From Rhodospirillales bacterium (lineage in GTDB: Bacteria > Pseudomonadota > Alphaproteobacteria > Acetobacterales > Acetobacteraceae), in contig JAFKLG010000089.1 of NCBI GenBank assembly GCA_017304945.1, positions 1 through 47,738 of the forward strand: a stretch of 47,738 bases of DNA, in the 5' to 3' direction. The notes beneath the pieces were generated by a model. That model did not search any database, was not told the DNA's origin, and was given only the letters and a program-made list of their open reading frames with translations. This document shows, piece by piece, positions 40,824 to 47,738 of the stretch. Both the position numbers and the translations under genes were made by a program. The stretch's first letter is position 1. Each line of letters starts with the position of its first letter.

Positions 40824-40835
40824 CCCCCCTCCAAA

Positions 40836-40988
40836 GCCCCCCCTCCCCTCGCGGGAGGGGGACGGGGGGCGGGGGCGGTGCGAAAGGGCGCATCGCAAGA
40901 CGATCCGCGCGACACCGGCTGCGCCGCCAAGTGGCGGGCCTCGTGGCACCCCCTCCCCCCGCCCCCCTCCCGCCAGGGGAGGGGGAGG
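40836..40988. repeat. Pair of inverted GC-rich palindromes (REPIN-like) between nrdR and ribD
   Basis: Copy A (40836-40880) starts with the hairpin CCCCCTCCC-CTCGC-GGGAGGGGG and continues with a GGGGGGCGGGGG stretch. Copy B (40945-40988) is close to the reverse complement of copy A. About 65 bp of ordinary sequence lies between them. Two palindromes in inverted orientation in an intergenic gap is the arrangement of REP doublets. It could also attenuate read-through into ribD. Confidence 0.65.
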
Positions 40989-41013
40989 CGCGCATCCGTC
41001 GCCGGCTCTGCCC

Positions 41014-42117
41014 ATGACCGAAGTCGCCGACCGCGCCCACATGCGCGCGGCGCTCGCGCTGGCGCGGCGGGGCCTGGGCAGCACCTGGCCCAACCCGTCG
41101 GTCGGCTGCGTCGTGGTGCGCGACGGGCGGGTGGTCGGCCGCGCCACCACCGCACCGGGCGGACGGCCGCATGCGGAACCGCTGGCGCTGGAGATGGCGG
41201 GTCCCCTCGCCCAGGGGGCGACCGCCTACGTCACGCTCGAACCCTGCTGCCACTGGGGCCGCACGCCGCCCTGCACCGACGCGCTGATCGCCGCCGGCAT
41301 CGCCCGCGTCGTGGTCGCCACGCGCGATCCGGACCGGCGCGTCGACAGCCAGGGCGTCGCGCGGCTGCGCGAGGCCGGGATCGAGGTGGTGGAGGGCGTG
41401 CTGGAGGCCGAGGCCCAGGCGGTGCTCGCTGGCTTCACCCAGCGCATCCGCACCGGCCGGCCGCTGGTCACCCTGAAGCTCGCCTCCACGCTCGACGGCC
41501 GGATCGCCACCGCCAGCGGCGAAAGCCAGTGGATCACCGGCGACCCGGCGCGCCGCGTCGCCCATGCGCTGCGCGGCCGGCATGACGCGGTCATGGTCGG
41601 CGTCGGCACGGTGATGGCCGACAACCCGGAGCTCACCTGCCGCATCCCCGGCTTCCGCACCCGCCCGCTGGTCCGCGTGGTCGCCGACAGCCACCTGCGC
41701 ACCAGGCTGACCGCACGGCTGCTCGCCACCGCCGCCGACACGCCCGCCTGGTTCCTCACCCGCGCCGGCACCGACCCGGCCCGCATCGCCGCCTTCGAGG
41801 CCGCCGGCGCCACCATCCTCCCGGTGCCCAGCGCCCCCATCGGCATCGCCATCGACCCTGCGCTCCAGGCGCTCGGCAGCGCCGGCATCACCCGCCTGCT
41901 GGTGGAAGGCGGCGGGCAACTCGCCGCCACCCTGCTGCGCGCCGACCTGGTGGACCGGATCGCCTGGTTCCACGCACCCGGCCTGATCGGCGGCGATGGC
42001 TGGCCGGCGGTGGCCGCGTTTGGCATGACGGACCTGACCGCCATGCCCCGCTTCACCCGGACCAATGTCACCCCACTTGGAAGTGACGTCCTGACCGAGT
42101 TCGAAAGGCCTGCCTGA
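41014..42117 (+). CDS. ribD: Riboflavin biosynthesis bifunctional deaminase/reductase RibD
   Basis: Predicted 367-residue enzyme for the second and third steps after GTP opening. The N-terminal deaminase has zinc-binding HAE (53-55) and EPCCHWGRTPPC (76-87). The C-terminal reductase has TLKLASTLDGRIATASGES and LLVEGGGQLAATLL. Length is typical. The start at 41014 (MTEVADRAHM) is chosen from similarity, with only a weak ribosome site after the repeat element. Its stop overlaps the ribE start (TGATG). Confidence 0.96.
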   Translation: MTEVADRAHMRAALALARRGLGSTWPNPSVGCVVVRDGRVVGRATTAPGGRPHAEPLALEMAGPLAQGATAYVTLEPCCHWGRTPPCTDALIAAGIARVVVATRDPDRRVDSQGVARLREAGIEVVEGVLEAEAQAVLAGFTQRIRTGRPLVTLKLASTLDGRIATASGESQWITGDPARRVAHALRGRHDAVMVGVGTVMADNPELTCRIPGFRTRPLVRVVADSHLRTRLTARLLATAADTPAWFLTRAGTDPARIAAFEAAGATILPVPSAPIGIAIDPALQALGSAGITRLLVEGGGQLAATLLRADLVDRIAWFHAPGLIGGDGWPAVAAFGMTDLTAMPRFTRTNVTPLGSDVLTEFERPA

Positions 42118-42716
42118 TGTTCACCGGCATCATCACCGCACTGGGCACCGTGCGCGCCATCACGCCGCTGGGCGACGGCAAGGACATGCGGCTCGTCATC
42201 CAGACCCCGTGGCCGGACACCGCCCAGATCCCACTCGGCGCTTCCATCGCCTGCTCCGGCTGCTGCCTCACCGCGGTCGAACTCGGACCCGATTGGTTCG
42301 CCGTCGACGCCTCCGCCGAGACGCTGAGCAAGACGCGTCTGGGCGCGTGGAAGGTCGGCAGCCGCGTCAACCTGGAACGCTCGCTGCGCATGGGCGACGA
42401 ACTCGGCGGCCATCTCGTCTCCGGCCATGTGGACGGCGTCGGCGAAGCGCTCTCCGCCACGCCCGAGAACGGCTCGACCCGCTGGCGTTTCCGGGTGCCG
42501 CATGCGCTCGCCCGTTTCATCGCGCCCAAGGGCAGCGTCGCCGTGGACGGCGTGTCGTTGACGGTGAACGAAGTCGAGGGCGATATCTTCGGCGTGAACG
42601 TCATCCCGCACACCGCGGAGGTCACCGGCTTCGGCACGATGGCGCCCGGCGATGCGGTCAACGTCGAGATCGACATGCTGGCGCGCTACGTCGCGCGCCT
42701 GGCGGAGACCAAGTAG
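42117..42716 (+). CDS. ribE: Riboflavin synthase alpha subunit
   Basis: Predicted 199-residue riboflavin synthase, which dismutates two lumazines to riboflavin. It has the two-barrel repeat: MFTGIITALGTVRAI opens barrel 1 with IACSGCCLTAVE, and GGHLVSGHVDGVGE plus VAVDGVSLTVNEVEGD mark barrel 2. The start overlaps the ribD stop by one base, indicating coupling. The stop is immediately followed by the ribBA start. Confidence 0.97.
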   Translation: MFTGIITALGTVRAITPLGDGKDMRLVIQTPWPDTAQIPLGASIACSGCCLTAVELGPDWFAVDASAETLSKTRLGAWKVGSRVNLERSLRMGDELGGHLVSGHVDGVGEALSATPENGSTRWRFRVPHALARFIAPKGSVAVDGVSLTVNEVEGDIFGVNVIPHTAEVTGFGTMAPGDAVNVEIDMLARYVARLAETK

Positions 42717-43865
42717 ATGCAGAGCCTTCACCATCTGGCCACGGCCGAGTTGTCGAAATACCTGTCCTCGGCCGAAGAGCTGATCGAAGAGGCCCGCAAC
42801 GGCCGCATGTTCATCCTGGTCGACGACGAAGACCGGGAGAACGAAGGCGACCTGGTCGTCCCCGCCCAGTTCGCGACGCCCGATGCGATCAACTTCATGG
42901 CGCGCCACGCGCGCGGCCTGATCTGCCTCGCCCTCACCCGCCAGCGGGTCGAGAAACTCGGCCTGCCGCTGATGAGCCAGCAGAACGGCACGCGGCACGA
43001 GACCGCGTTCACGGTCTCGATCGAGGCGCGCGAAGGCGTCACCACCGGCATCTCCGCCGCGGACCGCGCGCACACGATCGCCGTCGCGATCAACCCGGAA
43101 AGCTCGCGCGACGACATCACCACCCCCGGCCACGTCTTCCCGCTGATGGCGCGCGAGGGTGGCACGCTGGTGCGTGCCGGCCATACCGAAGCCTCGGTGG
43201 ATATCGCGCGCAAGGCGGGTCTCTCCCCGGCCGCGGTGATCTGCGAAATCATGAACGACGACGGCACGATGGCCCGCCTGCCGGACCTCGTCGCCTTCGC
43301 CCAGCGCCACAACCTCAAACTGGGCACCATCGCCGACCTGATCGCGCATCGGCGGCTGACCGAACGCCTGGTGCAGCGCGTGGAAGAGGGCGAGTACCAC
43401 CATCCCGCCGGCGGCGACTGGCGCGCCATCGTCTACGCCAACACGGTCGAGTACCAGGAGCACCTGGTGCTGGTGAAGGGCGACGTGAGCGGGCCGGAAC
43501 CGGTGCTCGTGCGCATGCACGCCGTCGACCTGCTCGACGACATGACCGGCTCTCCGCACTGGATCGCCGTGCACAACGCGATGCACATGATCGCCAATGC
43601 CGGCCGCGGCGTGGTGGTGCTGCTGCGCGAGCACCGCAAGACCGCGCTCGCCGAACGCGTCCGCAGCCTGGCGGCGAGCCAGCCGCCCGAGCCGGTGCTG
43701 CGCGACTATGGCATCGGCGCGCAGATCCTGCTGGACCTCGGCGTCAAGAACATGATCCTGCTGGCCAATCAGCGGCGCACCGTGATCGGCCTGGAAGGCT
43801 ACGGCCTGAACATCGTCGAACAGCGCCCCATCCCGAACATCGTCAGTGAAAGCCCGAAATCATGA
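42717..43865 (+). CDS. ribBA: DHBP synthase with degenerate GTP cyclohydrolase II-like domain (RibBX-type)
   Basis: Predicted 382-residue protein. The N-terminal ~205 residues are 3,4-dihydroxy-2-butanone-4-phosphate synthase: DDEDRENEGDL (36-46), TTPGHVFPLMAREGG and RAGHTEASVDIARKAG, with the active-site acids and His present. The C-terminal ~175 residues align with GTP cyclohydrolase II, but the zinc motif (three Cys around TGDVFGS and RCDC) is replaced by VDLLDDMTGSPHWIAV, so cyclohydrolase activity is unlikely. This matches the RibBX form known from other proteobacteria. A separate ribA should exist elsewhere. It starts directly after ribE and overlaps ribH by 4 bp. Confidence 0.94.
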   Translation: MQSLHHLATAELSKYLSSAEELIEEARNGRMFILVDDEDRENEGDLVVPAQFATPDAINFMARHARGLICLALTRQRVEKLGLPLMSQQNGTRHETAFTVSIEAREGVTTGISAADRAHTIAVAINPESSRDDITTPGHVFPLMAREGGTLVRAGHTEASVDIARKAGLSPAAVICEIMNDDGTMARLPDLVAFAQRHNLKLGTIADLIAHRRLTERLVQRVEEGEYHHPAGGDWRAIVYANTVEYQEHLVLVKGDVSGPEPVLVRMHAVDLLDDMTGSPHWIAVHNAMHMIANAGRGVVVLLREHRKTALAERVRSLAASQPPEPVLRDYGIGAQILLDLGVKNMILLANQRRTVIGLEGYGLNIVEQRPIPNIVSESPKS

Positions 43866-44344
43866 GCACAGAGGACGCCGCCCTACCGACGGCGCCCAAG
43901 GTGGAGGGCCCGTCCCCCCATCTGCTGATCGTCCGCGCGCCCTATTACCGCCAGGTCGTCGACGGCCTGACCGAGGGCGCGGCCCGCATCCTGCACGAGG
44001 CCGGCGCCACGCATGAGGTGCTGGACGTCGCCGGCGGCTTCGAGCTGCCGCAGGCCATCCGCATCGCGCTGCGCGGCGCCCGCAAGTTCGACGGGTTCGT
44101 CGCGCTGGGCTGCATCGTGCGCGGAGAGACCGACCATTACGACTTCATCTGCCGCACCACGATGGACGGCATGATGCAGGTGGCGCTGCAGTACGGGCTG
44201 TGCCTCGGCACCGGCCTGCTGACCTGCGACACGCTGGCGCAGGCGGAAGCCCGCGCCTCCCAGGACGGGCACAACAAGGGGGCCGAGGCCGCGGCCGCCG
44301 CCCTGCTGCAGATCGTCGCCGCCCGTCGGCTGGGGGCCGCTTGA
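43862..44344 (+). CDS. ribH: 6,7-dimethyl-8-ribityllumazine synthase
   Basis: Predicted 160-residue lumazine synthase, joining the RibD-pathway pyrimidine to the butanone phosphate from RibB. It has VAGGFELPQAIRIAL, FVALGCIVRGETDHYDFICR (the His-bearing catalytic loop) and GTGLLTCDTLAQAEAR. The usual LTNxNxxQA motif has changed to LTCDTLAQA. About 20 extra N-terminal residues precede the core. It overlaps ribBA by 4 bp; nusB follows after 61 bp. Confidence 0.95.
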   Translation: MSTEDAALPTAPKVEGPSPHLLIVRAPYYRQVVDGLTEGAARILHEAGATHEVLDVAGGFELPQAIRIALRGARKFDGFVALGCIVRGETDHYDFICRTTMDGMMQVALQYGLCLGTGLLTCDTLAQAEARASQDGHNKGAEAAAAALLQIVAARRLGAA

Positions 44345-44405
44345 TGCCGGTTCGCCGCCCATCGGTCGGTCGCCCCCGAATCCGCGCGCTTCGAGTTCAC
44401 TGCTC

Positions 44406-44879
44406 ATGAGCCGTCCGCCGCGCAAACGTACCGCGTCGCGCTTTGCCGCCGTGCAGGCGCTGTTCCAGAGCGACCAGACCGGCGACAACGCCGAGACGGT
44501 GATCGATCAGTTCATCCGCCACCGCCTGGGCGAGCTGCCCGGCACCGGCGGGTTCGAGGACGGCCGCGTGCCCGACGCGGAGGTGCCGCTGTTCAGCCGG
44601 ATCGTGCGCTCCGCGGTGCGCCAGCAGGAGACCGTCGACCGCATGCTGGCCGAGGCGCTGCCGGCCGAATGGCCGCTCGCCCGCATCGACCCGGTGCTGC
44701 GCGCCCTGCTCCGCGCCGGCGGCGCCGAACTGGCGATGCCCGACGGGCCGCCGGCGCGGGTGGTGATCAACGAGTATCTCGATATCGCGCGCGGCTTCTT
44801 CACCGGCGGCGAGCCCGGCATGGCCAATGCGGTGCTGGACCGGCTGGCCCACCTGCTCCGGCCGGGAGAGTTCGACTAG
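44406..44879 (+). CDS. nusB: Transcription antitermination factor NusB
   Basis: Predicted 157-residue all-helical RNA-binding protein that joins NusE/S10 on boxA RNA in rRNA antitermination. RKRTASRFAAVQALFQSDQTG is the Arg-rich N-terminal signature and RVVINEYLDIARGFFTGGEP and GMANAVLDRLAHLLR the C-terminal one. ribH-nusB adjacency is widely conserved. The start at 44406 is the first in-frame ATG with the family N-terminus. Confidence 0.96.
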   Translation: MSRPPRKRTASRFAAVQALFQSDQTGDNAETVIDQFIRHRLGELPGTGGFEDGRVPDAEVPLFSRIVRSAVRQQETVDRMLAEALPAEWPLARIDPVLRALLRAGGAELAMPDGPPARVVINEYLDIARGFFTGGEPGMANAVLDRLAHLLRPGEFD

Positions 44880-45019
44880 CGTATGTTCGCCCGCGCCGCG
44901 GCCCAGGCGCGCGGGTGACGGACGGCGCAGGCCGGTGAACGCAGGCGATCCGGCTTGCGCGCATGACCGGCGACGGCGTGAATTGCACGCGTGATCCCCT
45001 CGCGGGACGGGAGGCGGGC

Positions 45020-45913
45020 ATGGATGCGACGGATCTGCGGGTGTTCGAGGCCGTGGCGCGGCTGAACGGCATGGGCAAGGCGGCCGTCGCGCTCAATACC
45101 GTTCAGTCCAACGTCACCGCCCGCATCCGCGCGCTGGAGGACGAACTCGGCGTCGCCCTGTTCGAGCGCCACAGCCGCGGGGTCACGCTCACCGCGGCCG
45201 GCCGGCGGCTGCTGCCCTATGCGACCGAGGTCGCGGACCTGCTCGCCCGCGCGCGCCGCGCCGCGCTGGATGACGGCACGCCGCGCGGAGCACTGGTGAT
45301 CGGCTCGCTCGAAACGACCGCCGGCCTGCGGCTGCCACCGATCCTCGCCGCCTTCGCCCAGCGCTGGCCCGAGGTGGACCTGACGCTGCGCACCGGCACC
45401 ACGGCCGAGTCCCTGGCCGGCGTGCTCGACCGCACGCTGGAAGGGGCGTTCGTGGCCGGACCGGTCGAGCATCCGGACCTCCTGCAGACCGTGGTGTTCC
45501 GGGAGGAGCTGGTCCTGGTCTCCGCCCCGCAGCGCACGCTCTCGGAGCTGCTGCGCACCCCCGACCTCAAGGCCATGGTGCTGCGCGCCGGCTGCTCCTA
45601 CCGCGCGCGGCTGGAAGCGGTGCTCGCGTCACGCGGGCTGCCCTCCGTCCGGCTGCTCGAGTTCGGCTCGCTCGACGCCATCCTGGGCTGCGTCGCGGCA
45701 GGCATCGGGGTCACGCTGTTGCCGCGCGGGGTGGTGCAGGCGGCGGCGGGGGCCGCGCGTGTCGCGCTGCATACGCTGCCGCCGCGCGAGGCGATGGTGG
45801 AGACCCTGTTCGTGCGCCGCCGCGACGGGCTGGCGACCAGCGCGCTCACCGCCTTCCTCGACTGCGCCGGTTCGGTGCCGGCGGTCGCCGACACGCCGCT
45901 CGCCGCCGAGTGA
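45020..45913 (+). CDS. LysR-family transcriptional regulator
   Basis: Predicted 297-residue LysR regulator. The winged helix-turn-helix occupies residues 1-60 (TDLRVFEAVARLNGMGKAAV, NTVQSNVTARIRALEDELG) and is followed by an inducer-binding domain from GALVIGSLETTAGLRLP. The N-terminal helix has GMGKAAVALNTVQSNVTARI where most members have a more canonical A-A-x-x-L-x-x-S-Q-P-A-V-S. The start at 45020 has GGGAGG upstream. It resembles the PtrR-type group of LysR proteins, but the target is unknown. It sits with a DUF2237 gene between nusB and thiL. Confidence 0.9.
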   Translation: MDATDLRVFEAVARLNGMGKAAVALNTVQSNVTARIRALEDELGVALFERHSRGVTLTAAGRRLLPYATEVADLLARARRAALDDGTPRGALVIGSLETTAGLRLPPILAAFAQRWPEVDLTLRTGTTAESLAGVLDRTLEGAFVAGPVEHPDLLQTVVFREELVLVSAPQRTLSELLRTPDLKAMVLRAGCSYRARLEAVLASRGLPSVRLLEFGSLDAILGCVAAGIGVTLLPRGVVQAAAGAARVALHTLPPREAMVETLFVRRRDGLATSALTAFLDCAGSVPAVADTPLAAE

Positions 45914-45927
45914 CCTCGGCCGTGCGG

Positions 45928-45945
45928 CGCACCGGAACCGGTGCG
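45928..45945. terminator. Perfect hairpin after LysR gene
   Basis: CGCACCGG-AA-CCGGTGCG, an 8-bp perfect stem with a 2-nt centre, lies 14 bp after the LysR stop. No T run follows. It could be a terminator or an operator for the next gene. Confidence 0.4.
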
Positions 45946-46059
45946 TGTCGCCGGGGGTTCCTGGTGAGGTGCACACAGGCGCCGGGCGGTGTGCCCGCAT
46001 CCCGTTCCATCGGGTGCCCGCCTATGCTTCGATCGCCCTGCCAGACCGAGGGGAGTTTC

Positions 46060-46464
46060 ATGCCGTTCGACGAAACCGGAAAGCGCCCGGGCCGGCCACC
46101 CGCGCGCAACGTGCTGGGCGGATTGCTCGAGCTGTGCTCCTCCCGCCCGCTCACCGGCTTCCTGCGCAACGGCTGCTGCGAGACGACCCCCGAGGACGTC
46201 GGGAGCCACACCGTCTGCGCGGTGATGACCGAGGACTTCCTGCGATTCAGCGCCGCCCAGGGCAACGACCTGTCGACGCCGCGGCCCGAGTTCGGCTTTC
46301 CCGGCCTGAAGCCGGGCGACCGGTGGTGCCTGTGCGCGCCGCGCTGGCAGGAGGCCCTGCTGGCGGGCGCCGCCCCGCAGGTCGTGCTGCGCGCCACCGA
46401 ACGCGGTGCGCTGGGTCACTGCACCCTGGCCGACCTGACGCGGCACGCGATCGACCTGGGCTGA
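46060..46464 (+). CDS. DUF2237 family protein
   Basis: Predicted 134-residue protein of the conserved DUF2237 family, whose function is not established. Nearly every block of the family is present: NVLGGLLELCSSRPLTGFLR, NGCCETTPEDVGSHTVCAVM, GNDLSTPRPEFGFPGLKPGD and RWCLCAPRWQEALLAG. Several invariant cysteines (CS, CC, VCAV, CLC) suggest metal or thiol chemistry. The start at 46060 has GGGGAG 6 nt upstream. It is 7 bp before thiL, so co-transcription with thiL is likely. Confidence 0.92.
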   Translation: MPFDETGKRPGRPPARNVLGGLLELCSSRPLTGFLRNGCCETTPEDVGSHTVCAVMTEDFLRFSAAQGNDLSTPRPEFGFPGLKPGDRWCLCAPRWQEALLAGAAPQVVLRATERGALGHCTLADLTRHAIDLG

Positions 46465-46471
46465 GAGCGGC

Positions 46472-47425
46472 GTGGGCGACCTCCCCGCCGAGTTCTCGCT
46501 GATCGCGCGGCATTTCCGGCCGCTTGCCGGTCCTGGCGCGCTGGGGCTGCGCGACGATGCGGCGGTGCTGGCGCCCCCCGCCGGACGGGAGCTGGTGCTG
46601 ACGGTCGATGCGATGGTCGCCGGCGTGCATTTCCTGCCGGACGATCCCGCCGACCTGGTCGGGCGCAAGCTGCTGCGGGTGAACCTGTCGGACCTGGCGG
46701 CGAAGGGCGCGGTGCCGCTGGGCTACCTGATGACCGTGTCGGCACCGCGCGGCACGCCCGAGGACTGGTTCGCCGGGTTCGCCGCGGGGCTCGCGGCGGA
46801 TCAGGCTCGGTTCGGCATTTCGTTGCTGGGCGGCGACACCACCTCGACCCCCGGCCCGCTCTCCCTCTCGCTCACCGCGATCGGGCATGTGGCGCCGGGG
46901 ACGGCGGTGCACCGGTTCGGCGCGCGGCCGAACGACGCTCTCTGGGTCACCGGCACCATCGGCGACGGCGCGCTCGGACTCGCGGTGCTGCAGGGCCGGC
47001 TGGCGGATCCGAGCGGCTGGCTGGCGGAGCGGTACCGGCTGCCGCGGCCGCGGGTGGGGCTGGCGATCGCGGGCATCGCCTCGGCCGGCATGGACGTGTC
47101 GGACGGGCTGGTGCAGGACCTCGGTCATCTGTGCCGCGCATCGGAGCTGATGGCGGAGGTGGCGGCGGACGCGGTGCCGCTGTCCGCGGCGGCGCGGGCG
47201 GCGGGGCCGGACTGGCTGGAGACGTGCCTGACCGGGGGCGACGATTACGAGCTGCTGCTGGCGGTGCCGCCGTCACTTGAGGCGGCGCTGACCGCCGCCG
47301 CGGCAGCGGCCGAGGTGCCGGTGACGCGGATCGGCACCCTGCAGTCGGGACGGCCCGAGGTGCGGGTGCGCGACGCGGGCGGTGCCGTGCTGACGTTCGC
47401 GAAAGGCGGATGGAGCCACTTCTGA
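46472..47425 (+). CDS. thiL: Thiamine-monophosphate kinase
   Basis: Predicted 317-residue kinase making thiamine diphosphate from thiamine monophosphate with ATP. LRDDAAVLAPP, TVDAMVAGVHFLPDD, LLRVNLSDLAAKGAVP, GISLLGGDTTSTPG, AGMDVSDGLVQDL and LTGGDDYELLLAVP are the ordered ThiL/PurM-superfamily metal and ATP motifs. It begins at a GTG (46472), giving MGDLPAEFSLIARHF, the family N-terminus. Length is normal. In many relatives it follows nusB directly; here two genes intervene. Confidence 0.96.
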   Translation: MGDLPAEFSLIARHFRPLAGPGALGLRDDAAVLAPPAGRELVLTVDAMVAGVHFLPDDPADLVGRKLLRVNLSDLAAKGAVPLGYLMTVSAPRGTPEDWFAGFAAGLAADQARFGISLLGGDTTSTPGPLSLSLTAIGHVAPGTAVHRFGARPNDALWVTGTIGDGALGLAVLQGRLADPSGWLAERYRLPRPRVGLAIAGIASAGMDVSDGLVQDLGHLCRASELMAEVAADAVPLSAAARAAGPDWLETCLTGGDDYELLLAVPPSLEAALTAAAAAAEVPVTRIGTLQSGRPEVRVRDAGGAVLTFAKGGWSHF

Positions 47426-47451
47426 CGCGGGTTGGCGGGCGGGGCTGCCTT

Positions 47452-47580
47452 CGTCGTGGCCGGTCCCATCCCGTCATGGCCGATCCCATCCCGTCATGGC
47501 CGGTCCCATCCCGTCACGGCCGGTCCCATCCCGTCATGGCCGGTCCCATCCCGTCATGGCCGGTCCCATCCCGTCATGGC
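47452..47580. repeat. 20-bp tandem repeat, six units plus a partial
   Basis: Six perfectly phased 20-bp units (47461-47580) follow consensus CGGTCCCATCCCGTCATGGC, with one substitution each in units 2 and 3, preceded by a partial unit (47452-47460). Each unit contains GTCATGGCC, the reverse complement of the arm of the palindromic element at 28140-28252. It lies just after thiL and before an insertion sequence. It shows no spacers and is not a CRISPR. Confidence 0.88.
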
Positions 47581-47626
47581 CGGGCTCGACCCACTGCTGT
47601 CCGGGATGAAAAGCTCTGGACGCGGT

Positions 47627-47738
47627 GCATGGCTCTGATTCGAATGGGTTTTGCGACGACCTGTCCGAATCGAAGCTCGAAGGGAGCTAGAGCCATGCGG
47701 TTTCAGTCGAGCGTAGTTGCCCAGCTGATGAAGCCAGT
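47627..47738 (+). mobile_element. Left end of an insertion sequence (IS4-like, cut by window edge)
   Basis: An element appears to begin near 47627, after the 20-bp repeats, with GCATGGCTCTGATTCG as a possible end sequence. Its transposase gene starts at 47695. The GC content drops here compared with the flanking genes. The right end is outside the window, so terminal repeats and the target duplication cannot be verified. Confidence 0.5.
47695..47738 (+). CDS. Putative IS4-family transposase, N-terminal fragment
   Basis: Only 14 complete codons are visible (MRFQSSVVAQLMKP) before the window ends. The opening resembles IS4-type transposases that begin with a short Val/Phe-rich helix followed by Q-L-L/M-K-x-V-P. 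GGGAG lies about 9 nt upstream. The ATG falls inside the right arm (AGAGCCATGC) of a 10-bp inverted repeat, so the start codon may be masked in long read-through transcripts. The family is a guess from very little sequence. Confidence 0.45.
   Translation, partial: MRFQSSVVAQLMKP

Noticed and set aside
40824..42716. FMN riboswitch controlling the rib genes
   Set aside because: The nrdR-ribD gap is filled by GC-rich palindromes and shows none of the conserved RFN boxes; ribE and ribBA follow without leader space.
47432..47638. 68-codon open frame across the 20-bp repeats
   Set aside because: Generated by the repeat itself and ends in the IS boundary; no family or ribosome site.

Overview
This is a GC-rich stretch of chromosome that looks like an alphaproteobacterium, most likely of the Rhodospirillales/Acetobacteraceae kind. 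The basis is the very high GC content, the plsY-dprA-topA order, the glyA-nrdR-ribD-ribE-ribBA-ribH-nusB-thiL housekeeping block, and many periplasmic binding proteins of alphaproteobacterial type. The taxon is inferred from gene content; no rRNA gene is present.

Layout. 1-3.1 kb (minus): an Ada-type repair regulator cut by the window edge, then two tandem paralogous OmpA-family porin-like genes that share their C-terminal domain and a two-hairpin terminator. 3.7-14.4 kb (plus): a GNAT acetyltransferase, an orphan BrnA-type antitoxin, an acyl-CoA synthetase, a ChrA chromate transporter with a C39-like protein, an orphan amino-acid binding protein, an MFS exporter, a chemoreceptor and a class II aldolase. 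14.5-21.2 kb (minus): an operon with a Tat-type peptide-family binding protein, an NtaA/SnaA-type flavin monooxygenase, two permeases and a fused double ATPase. A divergent GntR regulator sits beside it, with a perfect CTGTATACAG dyad on its predicted promoter. The set resembles nta/emo chelator-degradation operons.

22-28 kb: a glutathione transferase, a nested 63-bp tandem repeat, and topA-dprA-plsY. Upstream of plsY lies an elaborate palindromic element able to form a four-armed junction. 28.4-35.1 kb (plus): pepN with a 59-residue glycine-zipper membrane protein overlapping its stop codon, then an amidohydrolase, a cytochrome c, a secreted EEP-type phosphodiesterase, an AroQ-like protein lacking key dehydroquinase residues, and an alpha/beta hydrolase. 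35.1-38.8 kb (minus): a two-gene unit in which a membrane-anchored ExeA-like ATPase with a huge Ala/Pro/Ser linker and a C-terminal Sel1-like module overlaps a TAXI binding protein gene. No TRAP permease is present.

39-47.4 kb (plus): one-carbon and riboflavin block glyA, nrdR, ribD, ribE, ribBA (its cyclohydrolase half has lost the zinc cysteines), ribH, nusB, then LysR and DUF2237 genes, then thiL. The window closes with six 20-bp tandem repeats and the left end of an insertion sequence whose transposase start codon lies inside an inverted repeat.

The most promising unexplained items are the ATPase-Sel1/TAXI pair, the catalytically altered AroQ homologue, the GntR-controlled monooxygenase/transporter operon, and a family of intergenic palindromes sharing the word CCGGCCATGAC.
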